Below, piece by piece: positions 29,109 through 39,559 of a stretch of 64,000 nt of DNA; positions within the stretch are counted from its first letter, which is position 1; every line of letters begins with the position of its first letter. The position numbers and the translations under genes were made by a program. Under the pieces are notes generated by a model. That model did not search any database. It was not told where the DNA came from and worked only from the letters and a program-made list of their open reading frames with translations. The stretch covers positions 1 to 64,000 of the forward strand of contig JAFDIV010000008.1 of assembly GCA_019307815.1 (NCBI GenBank), written 5' to 3'. This DNA is from Deltaproteobacteria bacterium. Lineage in GTDB: Bacteria > Desulfobacterota > DSM-4660 > Desulfatiglandales > Desulfatiglandaceae.

Positions 29109-32100
29109 GCTTTGTCTTGCCTGGTCCGGCTGCACCGAGTCTTCAGAAGGCCTGCATTAAGTGTCGCAGCTCCTATCCTCCCTGGATCACCTGATTCAAT
29201 CGGCACATAACCAATACCCTTGACCATCCCCACCAGGATGTCAATTGTCCCAGCTCCATTCCAGGCTGCCAGGCCAATATCACTATACGGTGTAAAACTC
29301 TCCAGATCACCGGTGATAAGTGCATAACCAATCTGCCCCAGGTCATACACCATGGCAAGGGGCTGATACACAAACATCTCAAATGCAGCACTGGCAGCAC
29401 CCTTTACCATTCCACCTACGAACCTAACAGCACACAACCCCTCCGGATCAATGAACAACAGGGGGTTGTTGAAACAGTAGGTGTAGAGATTTATACCATC
29501 ACCAAATGGATCAGCCCTCAGGTACCTGCCTGTGGTGGGATCGTAGTAGCGGTTGAGATTGTAGTAAAGACCGGTCTCAGAATCATAATACTGCCCTGGA
29601 AATCTCAGGTTGTTGGTGATGGTTTCGGTTGAAATATGGCAGTTCCCAAAGGAATCGTAGATGGCCGACCACACCACCGCCCCACTGGTGGTAACTATCT
29701 TCTGTGGGGTGCCCAGGTGATCATTCCTGTACCAGTAGTATATCCCTCCTATCCTGACAAAGAGCGGATCAGTGGACCAACCAGAATCAGGCGCCCACCC
29801 ATAAGTCCTTATCTCCTGGCCACTGGAGTCATACTCCCCTACCAGGCCCTCATCCGAGTATACAAAGTACGTCCTTTCACCGTTAACCTCCTTCCACAAC
29901 CTCCTACCAAAGGGATCATAATAGTATTTGTAGGTCAAGGGTTGCGGGTCGTGAGTCGTCACTTCAATAAGGCGGTTTTCGATATCATACACATAGTCAG
30001 TTGTAGTTCCATTGGCATTCTTTTGAATCGTATTACCATTAGCATCGTACTGAAAGGATATACCATCGTAACTTAACAGCTCATTGTTACCATTGTAGCT
30101 CCAGGTTCCAGTGGTTGAAGATGAACTGAGTCGATTCCCCAACAGGTCATATGTATACGACTCATTGTCAAGGCTTGGATTTGTCGCCTCAATCAGACGA
30201 TATAGCTTATCATACTGGTAGGTGTACTGTCCGTGCTCTGTCTCCTTCGTGGTGATATTTCCAACCGGGGAGTACTCGTACTGCCTTGATACCTGTGCAT
30301 TTTGCCCCGGGTCTTTGGCAAGGATACCCTTTATCCTCATCAGAGGAACATACGTGTACTCCGTGGACGATCCCCCAGGAAGGCTTATCCTTGAGGGACT
30401 GTTCCAGTGGTAGGCACTGTATGTAACCTCTCCCTTGCCAGGGATACCAATGCTTGCCAGGCGGTTGTTCTCATCAAAACTGTACGTGTAGGTAGTGCCA
30501 GAGGGATCGGTGAAGGTCTTCTTCAGGCCGTTTCCGTAGTACGTATACCCTATGGTCTTGCTGAATGGACCGTAGTTTACGGTCTCGGACACCTTTCTCG
30601 AAAGATCATCGTATGTGTATGTCCCAGAAGTGGTCCCGTCATCATAGCCTACAATATTGCCCAGCTTGTCATAGGTAAAATGAACCGTCTTAACCGCGCT
30701 CTGGTGATCCCCAGCCTCAAAGCACCTCACCTCCACAAGCCGGTTTATCTCGTTATAAACATACTCGATCCTCTGTCCCTTTGCATCGTTTACCGCTGTC
30801 CTGTTCCCCGCCCCGTCATACTCGTAGATGGTCTCCTGGCCCATGGGCCGTATCACCCTGGTAAGCCGGTTATTCCTGTCATACTCATATGTGGTGATGT
30901 TTCCGTTGGCATCCTTCAGTTGAATGAGGTTCCCCCGGTCATCATACGTGCGCTCAATGACACCTCCCATGGGATCGGTCGTCTTTATAAGGCGGTTGAG
31001 GGCATCGTACTCATATGTTGTTACGTTCCCTTCCTCGTCGGTCTCGGACACCACGTTTCCCGCCTCATCATACGTGTAGGCGCGGGTGCGCACCGTATCC
31101 TGATCAAGAACATCTTCTGCCCGAACAAGCCTCTGCAGTTTGTTGTAATAGAGCTTCCTTGTAAAAGTCGGGTAATCTATACGGACCGGCTTATAAGAAG
31201 ATACCGGGTTGGAAGGGCTCTCGTCATAGTGATACACGGTCTCGTTTCCCGCACCATCAATGACCTTCCTCAGCCTTCCCTCGTTATCGTACTCACTGTA
31301 GGCTTCCTTTCCTTCCTGATCCGTCACCTTAACAGGCAGGTTGTCGGTGTTATACTCCGTTACAATGTACTTGCCATACGGGTCCTTCGCCCTTATCAGG
31401 TTGTTGTGATCATCGTACTCGAACTCAAAACGCTTCAGATATGCATTGATGACGGCAGTGCGGTTGTTGGCACCGTCATATTCATAAGAGGTCGTGTTGC
31501 CAAGAGGGTCGGTTCGGGACAGGAGGCGGCCCATGGCGTCGTAGATGAACGTCCACTCATTCCCCCTGGGATCCCTCATCCTGAGAAGGTTCCCCATCAC
31601 GTCGTACTGCTCAAACAGGGTGGTGTTCCCTTCGGGATCAGTAATACTGGCAATATTGCCCTTATCATCATAAGTGAAGGTGGTGGTTGCGGCCTGGGTA
31701 TTGGCATCCCCTTCTATGGTGGCGGTAAGGAGCCTGCCCTGTCCGTCGTATGTAAATGTTGTAACCCTCTCCGCATCCGTACCTTTTGCCTCCACTTTCC
31801 TCACCAAGTTCCCGTGCTCGTCATACTCGAACGTGGATACGTTCCCCCTCAGATCCGTTATACGCCTCACCTTGTTAAACCGCAGATCATACTCAAAGCT
31901 CACCTGGGAGCCGTCCGGGTGGATTACCTTGGTGAGGTTCTCCCACTCGTCAAACTCCCTCCTGGTGACGTTGCCCTTTTCATCGGTGATGATAAGGTTC
32001 TTGCCGTCCTTGGTGATAGTCTGCACGGTCCTGCCGTTTATATCCACACGCTTCGTGTCACCGCCCTTGTCGTACCAGACCTCCTTTACCATGCCCGATG

Positions 32101-34546
32101 AAGTGGTTATCCTGGCATAGGCCTCATCCTTGCCCTCATCGTAGTCAAACTCAAAGAAATGGCCATTTCCGTTCCTGTCAACAACAGAGGACACGTTGCC
32201 GTAGCTGTCATATGTGATTATGGTAGGACGCCCCCCTGCATCCACCTTCCTGGTCATCCTGCCCTTGGAGTCATACTCGTAGGTGGTGACATGGCCCAGA
32301 ACATCGGTCACCGCAGTGAGCTTGCCGTTGGTGTAAGCATACTCCACGCGCCTGTCTGCCGAATCTCTCACAGCAGACACCCTGCCGTCATCGTTATACT
32401 CAAACCACATGACCTGGTTGTCGGCCCTGTCTGCGATGCCTGCCAGCCTTCCGCCTTCATAGATCAGCTTAGCAACGGCCCCGTTACGGTTGCCGTAGGA
32501 GAGCAACAGACCGGCCGAATCATATTCCTTCCAGTTGCCTCGCTTGTCTTCCCACCTGAAACCTGTGGCCGTCTTCGTGATGGTATAGGTCCCGTTCTTG
32601 AATACGTTCGACCCAGAGTAGGCAGCCTCGTATGATACACCTCCCTTTACTATCTCCTTTATGTTCCCGGTAAAGGAATCTATCTTGAAGCTGAGGTTGT
32701 TCCTCAGGTGTTCCCAGTGCCAGGCATTGTTGTAGAACCACCTCTTTATCCTTACTGCCCCGCCAGGAACCTTTACCGACAAATCAACCGCATCGTCGTT
32801 GAACTGCCTGGTCACCGTGTTAACCGTGCATCCCACCTTGTGAATGATGTTTTTGGCCGTCTCCCACAGCCGCCCCATAAAATCAAAAAACCTCTCCTTC
32901 AACTTCGGCTTCGGGAAACACTTGGTGCCCTTGATGGCCTTGGGCGGAGGAACAGGCTTCGATACTGCTCCGCCTCCGCTGCCTCCTCCCACGTACCATG
33001 TGCCCCCTCCACCTCCGGTCACAGGAGGCACGCCACTGCCGCCAGAGCACTTGCCATATGTGTATGACCAGCAGTGATGCGTCGAACCCTTCGTCCATAC
33101 ACCGTTGCTGCACTGATACCTGTAGCCCACCTTCATGCACCTGAGATACGCGGAACAACCTCCACCGCTCTCACCCTGGTCAAAGGACTGCATGCAGGTC
33201 ACCCTGTAGGGAATGGTCATGCGCTCGTGGGCATCCAGGCTCCCGGGCAGGCTCCCCAGAATCTCAAAGCTAAAGTGCTCATCATTGGAAGGAAGGGAAA
33301 ATGTAATATCATCGGCCCGGATAAGACCGTAGTTGGTTATGGTAAACTCGCCGTTAAACACGTCGCCCGCATGCATGGAAGGAAGGGTCACAGATCCAGG
33401 CTCTATCACCACCACCGCCGCAGGAACGTCTGTCTCATAAACCGCGTTGAGAACAATCTCGTACTTGTCCTCAATGGTTATCTCGTTTACCTCCCACTCA
33501 ACGGTCACAAGGTTGTAGTCAAGGAATACATCCTTGTTGGTGGTAATCCCAGGCTTTATCTGGAAACGCCCAGTGTATTCCTGGTGGTTGGCCTTGGTAA
33601 CACGGCACTTGTAGCTCCCCGCAGGAAGATCGCTAAAGTATGCCTCTCCCAGGCTGTCCGTGGTCTTGGTGTATTGCTCGGTCAGGACGTTTTCGTTCTG
33701 GATCTTCACCCTTGCACCGGCAAGCCCCTGTATCACCTGGTTGTTGGCATCAAGGGTGCCGGTATAGATGTCAGATACCTTGAAAAGCACGTTCCCTATG
33801 CCCGACTGGGTCACGGAAACGTATAGGTGTATGTCCGTCTCCTTGTAATTTGAAGCAGTAAGCCTAAGGTAAAACGAGTAGATCCCCTCGGATACAGAAG
33901 ATGGGGGAGAAAAGGAAAGGCCGATCTCCCGCCTTTCACCAACAGGGAGACTCCCCTGGTCCTGGGCACAATTCAGATGCACCCACGAAGGCGCAGGGTT
34001 TCCGTCCTGGTCCACCACTTCCACGTGAAGATCGTTCAGGGCAGAAAGACCCTTGTTTTCAAGCACCACCGTCTCGGATACGGTATCGCCCAGGGACACT
34101 CCCGTCTCCACGTGGTCAGGGGTAAAGTAAAGCACAGGCTTTGCCTCAGAAAAATGCGTGCTCACCCGGATCGTCTTCCAGGCCCCCGGCGCCGTCTCAT
34201 CGCTTACCACCTTGAGCACAATCGAGCCGCTCTCAGCCGCGCTGTTATCCGCCCATATGGTAAAGGGAAGCCTGGCGCTCTTCCGCGAACCCAGAAAACC
34301 CACCGGTGATCCCACGCTCAGGTGCACGCCTTCAGGGAACACTCCCCCGGGCTGATCAGCCTCATCATACACAAGCCTCAGGTTGGACACCTCCGTGCCC
34401 TCGCCTGTGGCCACGTTCACCTTTATGGTCTTCTCGTAGTTGCGGGGGATATTCAGCTTAATGGAAGAGGGGCTTACGTTCACCCGGTTTATGGTGAATG
34501 TGGCCTGCACGGGACGGTCGGTCCTGTCGGGATGAACCGCCCTCAC
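29102..34546 (-). CDS. Rhs/YD-repeat family protein (polymorphic toxin-like), both ends probably disrupted
   Basis: Many GxxxxxYDxxGR...T repeats, RHS-associated core near the C-terminus, Ig-like N-terminal segment; ORF starts at an internal Met. Confidence 0.9.
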   Translation of the reverse strand: MRAVHPDRTDRPVQATFTINRVNVSPSSIKLNIPRNYEKTIKVNVATGEGTEVSNLRLVYDEADQPGGVFPEGVHLSVGSPVGFLGSRKSARLPFTIWADNSAAESGSIVLKVVSDETAPGAWKTIRVSTHFSEAKPVLYFTPDHVETGVSLGDTVSETVVLENKGLSALNDLHVEVVDQDGNPAPSWVHLNCAQDQGSLPVGERREIGLSFSPPSSVSEGIYSFYLRLTASNYKETDIHLYVSVTQSGIGNVLFKVSDIYTGTLDANNQVIQGLAGARVKIQNENVLTEQYTKTTDSLGEAYFSDLPAGSYKCRVTKANHQEYTGRFQIKPGITTNKDVFLDYNLVTVEWEVNEITIEDKYEIVLNAVYETDVPAAVVVIEPGSVTLPSMHAGDVFNGEFTITNYGLIRADDITFSLPSNDEHFSFEILGSLPGSLDAHERMTIPYRVTCMQSFDQGESGGGCSAYLRCMKVGYRYQCSNGVWTKGSTHHCWSYTYGKCSGGSGVPPVTGGGGGTWYVGGGSGGGAVSKPVPPPKAIKGTKCFPKPKLKERFFDFMGRLWETAKNIIHKVGCTVNTVTRQFNDDAVDLSVKVPGGAVRIKRWFYNNAWHWEHLRNNLSFKIDSFTGNIKEIVKGGVSYEAAYSGSNVFKNGTYTITKTATGFRWEDKRGNWKEYDSAGLLLSYGNRNGAVAKLIYEGGRLAGIADRADNQVMWFEYNDDGRVSAVRDSADRRVEYAYTNGKLTAVTDVLGHVTTYEYDSKGRMTRKVDAGGRPTIITYDSYGNVSSVVDRNGNGHFFEFDYDEGKDEAYARITTSSGMVKEVWYDKGGDTKRVDINGRTVQTITKDGKNLIITDEKGNVTRREFDEWENLTKVIHPDGSQVSFEYDLRFNKVRRITDLRGNVSTFEYDEHGNLVRKVEAKGTDAERVTTFTYDGQGRLLTATIEGDANTQAATTTFTYDDKGNIASITDPEGNTTLFEQYDVMGNLLRMRDPRGNEWTFIYDAMGRLLSRTDPLGNTTSYEYDGANNRTAVINAYLKRFEFEYDDHNNLIRAKDPYGKYIVTEYNTDNLPVKVTDQEGKEAYSEYDNEGRLRKVIDGAGNETVYHYDESPSNPVSSYKPVRIDYPTFTRKLYYNKLQRLVRAEDVLDQDTVRTRAYTYDEAGNVVSETDEEGNVTTYEYDALNRLIKTTDPMGGVIERTYDDRGNLIQLKDANGNITTYEYDRNNRLTRVIRPMGQETIYEYDGAGNRTAVNDAKGQRIEYVYNEINRLVEVRCFEAGDHQSAVKTVHFTYDKLGNIVGYDDGTTSGTYTYDDLSRKVSETVNYGPFSKTIGYTYYGNGLKKTFTDPSGTTYTYSFDENNRLASIGIPGKGEVTYSAYHWNSPSRISLPGGSSTEYTYVPLMRIKGILAKDPGQNAQVSRQYEYSPVGNITTKETEHGQYTYQYDKLYRLIEATNPSLDNESYTYDLLGNRLSSSSTTGTWSYNGNNELLSYDGISFQYDANGNTIQKNANGTTTDYVYDIENRLIEVTTHDPQPLTYKYYYDPFGRRLWKEVNGERTYFVYSDEGLVGEYDSSGQEIRTYGWAPDSGWSTDPLFVRIGGIYYWYRNDHLGTPQKIVTTSGAVVWSAIYDSFGNCHISTETITNNLRFPGQYYDSETGLYYNLNRYYDPTTGRYLRADPFGDGINLYTYCFNNPLLFIDPEGLCAVRFVGGMVKGAASAAFEMFVYQPLAMVYDLGQIGYALITGDLESFTPYSDIGLAAWNGAGTIDILVGMVKGIGYVPIESGDPGRIGAATLNAGLLKTRCSRTRQDKAQ

Positions 34547-34591
34547 GGCATATGCACTTGCTGCTAAAGAGAGGGAGATGAGATTGATGGA

Positions 34592-34801
34592 ATGATTCTC
34601 AAGGAAATAGGGAGCAATTATATTGTCCTGCTGAGGGAAGGGAAAGAGGTGAGGCTGCGCCTGTACAAGGGTGGTAAGAAGCGGCCTGCGCCTCCTTCCC
34701 AGCCTAGGATCAGGAGGGAAGCTGGCAAGCAGAAGAGGCGCCAGAAGCGGCCTGTCTTGAATATTCCGAAAAAGGCAGGACCCATGAAAGGGCCGGGTTA
34801 A
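34592..34801 (+). pseudogene. Small ORF resembling a fragment of a pilus/secretion assembly protein
   Basis: MILKEIGSNYIVLLREGKEVRLRLYKGGKKRPAPPSQ resembles 'I..D.IVL..G.ke..L.L' tails of PilP/GspC-like proteins. Confidence 0.25.
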
Positions 34802-34908
34802 TTTCAGTAAGGTATTGCCGTATTGCTACACTCACCCTTTCATGTCAGTGACAAAGGAGCTTATGCCATGGCTCGTTGTACTGATTCACTGAAATCACTA
34901 AGTATGGA

Positions 34909-35220
34909 TCATGAAATGGATTTGTTTTGTGCGGATATGGCCCTAAGCATAACCTGAATCACCTCTTCCTCGTCCATCCCAGTGATGCTTACGGTTTTGA
35001 CCCTGGAATGCTCGCCAGAGGTGATCTCAATATCCCCCTTCTTGACCCTCAACCGCGTGGCCAAATAGTCCCTGAGGGTCTTATTGGCCTTTCCCTTAAC
35101 AGGAGGAGCAGCGATTTTGATCCTCACAAGGCCATCCTCGAGGCCTACAATCTGATTTTTGGAGGCACCCGGTATCACCTTGACCCTGATCTTAGCTTCC
35201 CTATGTTTGCCCTCTCCCAT
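34909..35220 (-). CDS. DUF167 (YggU) family protein
   Basis: IRVKVIPGASKNQIVGLEDGLVRIKIAAPPVKGKANKTL. Confidence 0.92.
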   Translation of the reverse strand: MGEGKHREAKIRVKVIPGASKNQIVGLEDGLVRIKIAAPPVKGKANKTLRDYLATRLRVKKGDIEITSGEHSRVKTVSITGMDEEEVIQVMLRAISAQNKSIS

Positions 35221-35245
35221 TGAATTATCTCACAAGCCCGCCCCC

Positions 35246-35548
35246 TTAAGCGGCAAGCCTTGCTGCAATTTGATAAAGGGTCTTTATGAGGAACGACTGC
35301 ACAAAGATGATCCCCAAGATCACGATAATTGGTGAAAAATCCAGGCCTCCAAGATTGATGGGCAAACGTCTTCTAATGGGATATAGGACGGGTTCTGTCA
35401 CCGAGTAAAGAAACCGCACAATCGTATTATAGGGATCAGGGTTGACCCATGAGATCACGGCCCTTCCAATAATGATCCACATGTAGAAACTGAGGGCAAT
35501 ATCCAATATCTTAGCTACAGCCACCAAGAAATTTGAAAACACAAACAT
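35246..35548 (-). CDS. YggT family integral membrane protein
   Basis: YMWIIIGRAVISWVNPDPYNTIVRFLYSVTEPVLYPIRRRLP. Confidence 0.92.
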   Translation of the reverse strand: MFVFSNFLVAVAKILDIALSFYMWIIIGRAVISWVNPDPYNTIVRFLYSVTEPVLYPIRRRLPINLGGLDFSPIIVILGIIFVQSFLIKTLYQIAARLAA

Positions 35549-35600
35549 ATCTTTTCACCTCTGCCATATCTTACTTTTGGTATCTGTCCATAAGTCCAGA

Positions 35601-35790
35601 TTCAGCTATCGGCTTTCAGCAACCTGAGCGTCTGCCCCCATGTCGTGGCGGGCAGGGTAATGACACTTGCCCGCCTATGGTTTGTGGAGGGCTTGCCCGG
35701 CTTAGGCGGGTTAATTTGGCATTGGTCATTTGACATTCGTTTGGCATTTGACATTAGGGCTTTGACATTGAAAACGAGCTGTTTCTTAGG
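35601..35790. repeat. Intergenic dispersed repeat, copy 1
   Basis: About 190 bp nearly identical to 60391-60595. Confidence 0.85.
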
Positions 35791-35793
35791 AGC

Positions 35794-36513
35794 TTAACCC
35801 TTGGGCTCCAGTGTCTTTGCCTCATTCCTTGTGACCATAAACCCATTCAGCACACCATGGCACTTGCATGAAGTGGCCAGGAGCCATTTGGAATCAGGCA
35901 TCTGACGAAGCTTGGAACACAGCCCAAAAAGCTCAGAGATCGCATACCCCCCCAACCCTGGGGCCAATTGTCTGCTTCTTATGACATGAATATTGAAACC
36001 TGCAACAGGAAGCTCCTGCAATAATTGATACAAGGGTCTATCCCGTTTCTCGCCAGTTACTGTACAGTATAGTGGCTCCGGGCAATCATCCGGACACCTA
36101 AAGTCAGCAAAACTCACAAGCAAAGAGCCATCTGGTCCGTCCCACACATGAGGAAGCAAGGGCTTGATTTGCTGCGGTATTTCCACAGGAACAAACTTGG
36201 TGGTATCCCTCAAGGCCATCTTTGCAAAGGCATAGGCCAGATGAAATGGCACAGCCGGGACCACAATGGATTTTTGGGAGAAAAGGTCTGCCCTTTCCGT
36301 CAAAAATGCCACTCCGTCTGCTTCCACTTGGTGCACATTCAAATCTCTGAATTGGTCTAGCGCCTCCTTGTCCTTGTCAACCACCCAGATGGATCGCCCA
36401 CCCTTTCCTGATAGAAGTCGCGCTGCCCTAAAGCCAAAATGGCCTGCTCCTATGATAAAAAGGGCCTCTGGCAACGAACGGCCTGCATCTGTTTTATGCG
36501 CTAGGTTTATCAT
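35794..36513 (-). CDS. TrkA-N-like NAD(P)-binding protein
   Basis: ALFIIGAGHFGFRAARLLSGKGGRSIWVVDKDKEALDQF Rossmann motif. Confidence 0.7.
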   Translation of the reverse strand: MINLAHKTDAGRSLPEALFIIGAGHFGFRAARLLSGKGGRSIWVVDKDKEALDQFRDLNVHQVEADGVAFLTERADLFSQKSIVVPAVPFHLAYAFAKMALRDTTKFVPVEIPQQIKPLLPHVWDGPDGSLLVSFADFRCPDDCPEPLYCTVTGEKRDRPLYQLLQELPVAGFNIHVIRSRQLAPGLGGYAISELFGLCSKLRQMPDSKWLLATSCKCHGVLNGFMVTRNEAKTLEPKG

Positions 36514-36542
36514 TTGGCGTGGTCAAAGGTAAAAAGAGGCAT

Positions 36543-37092
36543 GTCAGAGCAGTCCATAAGCCGGGTTCTGTTCCCGGCACTCAACTTTCAGGAGATACTT
36601 TCGCAGTGTCACATACATTTCACATAAGGTAATTACGCCTGCCAATTTGGTGTCTCCTGAGAGTTGAGTGCCGGGCAATGGCCATTCATCTAGCCTCGAT
36701 GTTGCCATCGAGGTCAAGCGACCTACCCGGGAACTCGGGCGGACCACCCTCAAGCGTTCCCCTATTTGGTCTTGCTCCAGGTGGGGTTTACCTAGCTCCC
36801 ATCGTCACCGATGGGACTGGTGAGCTCTTACCTCACCCTTTCACCCTTACCCAGCACTCAACTCCGAGGGGGTATCCAGGTGGTTCACAAGATTATCCAA
36901 GTATTGGGAGAATCCCGCACGCCACAAATATCCCCTTAAAGTTGAGTGCTGGGCGGTCTGCTTTCTGTGGCACTTTCCTGCCCGTCGCCGGGACTGGGCG
37001 TTACCCAGCACCTTGTCCTGCGGAGCCCGGACTTTCCTCCCGGCACTCAACTTTTCAGGTGAGTGCCCGGCGGCCATTTGTCCTGCTCTGAC
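36543..37092 (-). ncRNA. rnpB: RNase P RNA (class A), with enlarged P12 and P19
   Basis: GAGGAAAGTCCGGGC, AAAGTGCCACAGAAA, GGGTGAAAGGGTGAGGTAAGAGCTCACC, GGAGCAAGACCAAATAGGG, CAGAACCCGGCTTAT; closing P1 GTCAGAGCAG/CTGCTCTGAC. Confidence 0.97.
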
Positions 37093-37180
37093 ATGCCAGA
37101 GTATGCGTTTATATTTTATAATAAATTAACCAAGAAATATCAAAATGCAATCCCTCACAGCCACCCAAGCCACCAGACCT

Positions 37181-37942
37181 TTACTCTGATGATCCGGCCG
37201 GCTCTTTTAATTCCTTATTGTCCCCCCAGTAGATGATCCGCTGACAATTGGGGCAACTCATGAGCTCTTCCCCCCGGATCAGTTCATTGAACTTCTGGGG
37301 CGGAATGCCCATGTGACAGGTCTGGCATACACCAGAGGTCACAGGGCTGATGGCCAATCCCCCTTTTCGCTCCCGAAGCAGGTCATACCTGCTCAACAAA
37401 GGGGGCTCAATCTGCCGGCACAGTTGATCCCTTTCTTGGGCCAAGGATGTCAACTTCTGCTCAAGCGTCTTCATTTCCTCTTCTATGGCCTTTTTGTCTT
37501 TTGCTATCTTCTCTTTCAGCCCCTCCAGCTCCTTCTTTGAGGCCTTTAGCTTCTCTTCCAACGTCTCGATCTGCTCCATCAATTCCAAGGCCTTATCTTC
37601 CAGCAAGATCCTGGTCCGATCAAGCTCATCAATCTCCTTGAGGGCAGCTCGATATTCTTTGTTGGATGAGACACTTGAAAGCTTTGCTTGACTCTTTCTT
37701 TTCTTGGTCTCTGCGTCATCAATATCGCGTTCCACCTCACGTCTTTCCTTTTTCAGGGCCTCCAATCTCTCTTGGTCCTCTTGCACCGTCGCTTGAAAGG
37801 CCTCCAGTTCTTTTTCCAGTTTCGCGATCCTCAAGGGGCAATCATCTCGCTTTCGTCTTGTATCGGTAATCCGATTATCACAATCCTGAAGTTGTATCAA
37901 AAGCTTCAACTTTTCTTGCAACGCAATCACCTCGCAATGCAT
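37181..37942 (-). CDS. Zinc ribbon, C4-type coiled-coil protein
   Basis: Coiled coil, C-terminal CQTCHMGIPPQKFNELIRGEELMSCPNCQRIIYW. Confidence 0.88.
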   Translation of the reverse strand: MHCEVIALQEKLKLLIQLQDCDNRITDTRRKRDDCPLRIAKLEKELEAFQATVQEDQERLEALKKERREVERDIDDAETKKRKSQAKLSSVSSNKEYRAALKEIDELDRTRILLEDKALELMEQIETLEEKLKASKKELEGLKEKIAKDKKAIEEEMKTLEQKLTSLAQERDQLCRQIEPPLLSRYDLLRERKGGLAISPVTSGVCQTCHMGIPPQKFNELIRGEELMSCPNCQRIIYWGDNKELKEPAGSSE

Positions 37943-37995
37943 AATAATATGCCATGGACCTGGAGCACTATTCGGGATGCCCCTCATATGCTGAG

Positions 37996-38874
37996 TCACA
38001 TGGCTCGGATAGGGTCATTTTCCTTATCATTATGAAGGATTTCCACCTTCCAGTTCCTCTGCTCCATTTCTTTGGCCAGTTGTTTGCCAAAGGCCGCAAA
38101 TGCAACCTTTTCTGTGGCAAAATGCCCACCGTCAATAACTGCTAGGCCAAAAAATTCAGCCTCCCTGGCCTGGTGATAACTTACATCCCCGGTAATGAGC
38201 AAATCAGCCCCTTTTGCATAGGCCTCTCGAATCAGAGAGCCACCCGAGCCTCCCACCACTGCCACACGCCTGATCTTCATGTCCTTTTTCCCCACGACCC
38301 TTACAGAGGACACCCGCAGCAGGCCTTTTACCATAGTCACCAGTTCATAGAGTGTTTTCTCTGCCCTCAGATCACCTATGCGCCCAATCCCGGTCCTATT
38401 GCCTTTGCTCAAGTCAGTACGCTGGACTGTGCGAGCACGGCGAGGCTCGATCCTCGCTTTGGATCTATAGGGGCCACTTTGGTCCCTATTGTTCAACACA
38501 TCAATACGTTCCAGACCCAAAAGATCCCCCAGAATGGCATTAATCCCCTCATGTGCGGCATCAAGATTGGTGTGCACAGCCACAATGGATACCCCACATC
38601 TTATGGCCTCGTAGACCACACCCCCCGGATAATCCCCGCCCTTTACGCTGCTCATTGGTCTGAATATTAATGGATGGTGCGTGAGAAGCAGTTGTGCGCG
38701 GTGGTCCCAGGCGTAGGACACGGCCTGTAGCGTTGGGTCCAACGACAATACCATCTTTTCAATTCTATGGTCCAGGAATCCCACCTGAAGGCCAGGATTG
38801 TCCCAGGACTCAGCCAGCTCGGCTGGAGCCAAATCTTCAAGGAGTGCCACAATATCCTTTAGCCTTGGAACCAT
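37996..38874 (-). CDS. Nif3-like dinuclear metal center protein
   Basis: LAESWDNPGLQVG...LLLTHHPLIFRP...VAVHTNLDAAHEGIN...DLLITGDVSYH. Confidence 0.93.
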   Translation of the reverse strand: MVPRLKDIVALLEDLAPAELAESWDNPGLQVGFLDHRIEKMVLSLDPTLQAVSYAWDHRAQLLLTHHPLIFRPMSSVKGGDYPGGVVYEAIRCGVSIVAVHTNLDAAHEGINAILGDLLGLERIDVLNNRDQSGPYRSKARIEPRRARTVQRTDLSKGNRTGIGRIGDLRAEKTLYELVTMVKGLLRVSSVRVVGKKDMKIRRVAVVGGSGGSLIREAYAKGADLLITGDVSYHQAREAEFFGLAVIDGGHFATEKVAFAAFGKQLAKEMEQRNWKVEILHNDKENDPIRAM

Positions 38875-38961
38875 GATCTCCGCTCCAATACCCCCCAGAG
38901 CCCCTTTTCCTTTCTCGATCTGGGAGCTTTCAGCTTTCAGAAGCCTACCCGGATACTGAGC

Positions 38962-39006
38962 TTCCGGGTAATTCATGGAAGGAACAGCACTGGGTTGTCA
39001 TTTCGA
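38962..39006. repeat. Left arm of perfect 45-bp inverted repeat
   Basis: ttccgggtaattcatggaaggaacagcactgggttgtcatttcga; exact reverse complement at 39437-39481. Confidence 0.97.
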
Positions 39007-39252
39007 GTGGAGCGAGAAATCTTGTGCCTGGGGTAAAAAGATTTCTCGTCGCTAGCGCTCCTCGAAATGACATTTTTTCAACATGCTTTAAACGTCTACA
39101 AAGAGCTGTTTCTTAGAAGCATTCAGCTATCAGCTTAACCCTGTAGAAAAGACCGACCAAAATGTAAGGGGCGCATCCTCATTGGGATGCGCCCCCGCCT
39201 CATGCCTGTTGACAAAATCTATTCATCCTAAGTCGATTGAGTGCCATTTTAG

Positions 39253-39328
39253 TGGTGGGCCCACCTGGCCTCGAACCAGGGACCTACCGGTTATGAGCCG
39301 GTGGCTCTTCCAACTGAGCTATGGGCCC
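39253..39328 (-). tRNA. tRNA-Met(CAT)
   Basis: gggcccatagctcagttgg...ccggctcataaccgg...ggttcgaggccaggtgggcccacca. Confidence 0.9.
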
Positions 39329-39436
39329 GATCATTTCTCCTATTTTTTTAAATTGCTCATTGAAACAAAATTTGTCAAGCAAAATCCTTCCTATAGATCC
39401 TCAGCGCCCGTTGCCCCAACTGGCCGTCGGGCAGGC

Positions 39437-39481
39437 TCGAAATGACAACCCAGTGCTGTTCCTTCCATGAATTACCCGGAA
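39437..39481. repeat. Right arm of perfect 45-bp inverted repeat
   Basis: Exact reverse complement of 38962-39006. Confidence 0.97.
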
Positions 39482-39559
39482 ACAATGCCTTGGGCAGATT
39501 GCTGAAAGCTGAATGCTGAAAGCGCCCATCTGCAAATTACCATTTGCAGATGGCACCAG

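Noticed and set aside
30407-32101. 564-aa plus-strand ORF
   Set aside because: Lies entirely antisense to the Rhs YD repeats; low-complexity I/V/G-rich product caused by periodic codons on the opposite strand.
33074-33826. 250-aa plus-strand ORF antisense to Rhs N-terminal region
   Set aside because: Antisense shadow of a coding gene with no family features.
34158-34355. Duplicate 65-aa ORFs at 27726 and 34158
   Set aside because: They are antisense frames within the duplicated Rhs N-terminal segment, not an independent gene family.
36678-37091. 137-aa plus-strand ORF
   Set aside because: Falls inside RNase P RNA on the opposite strand.
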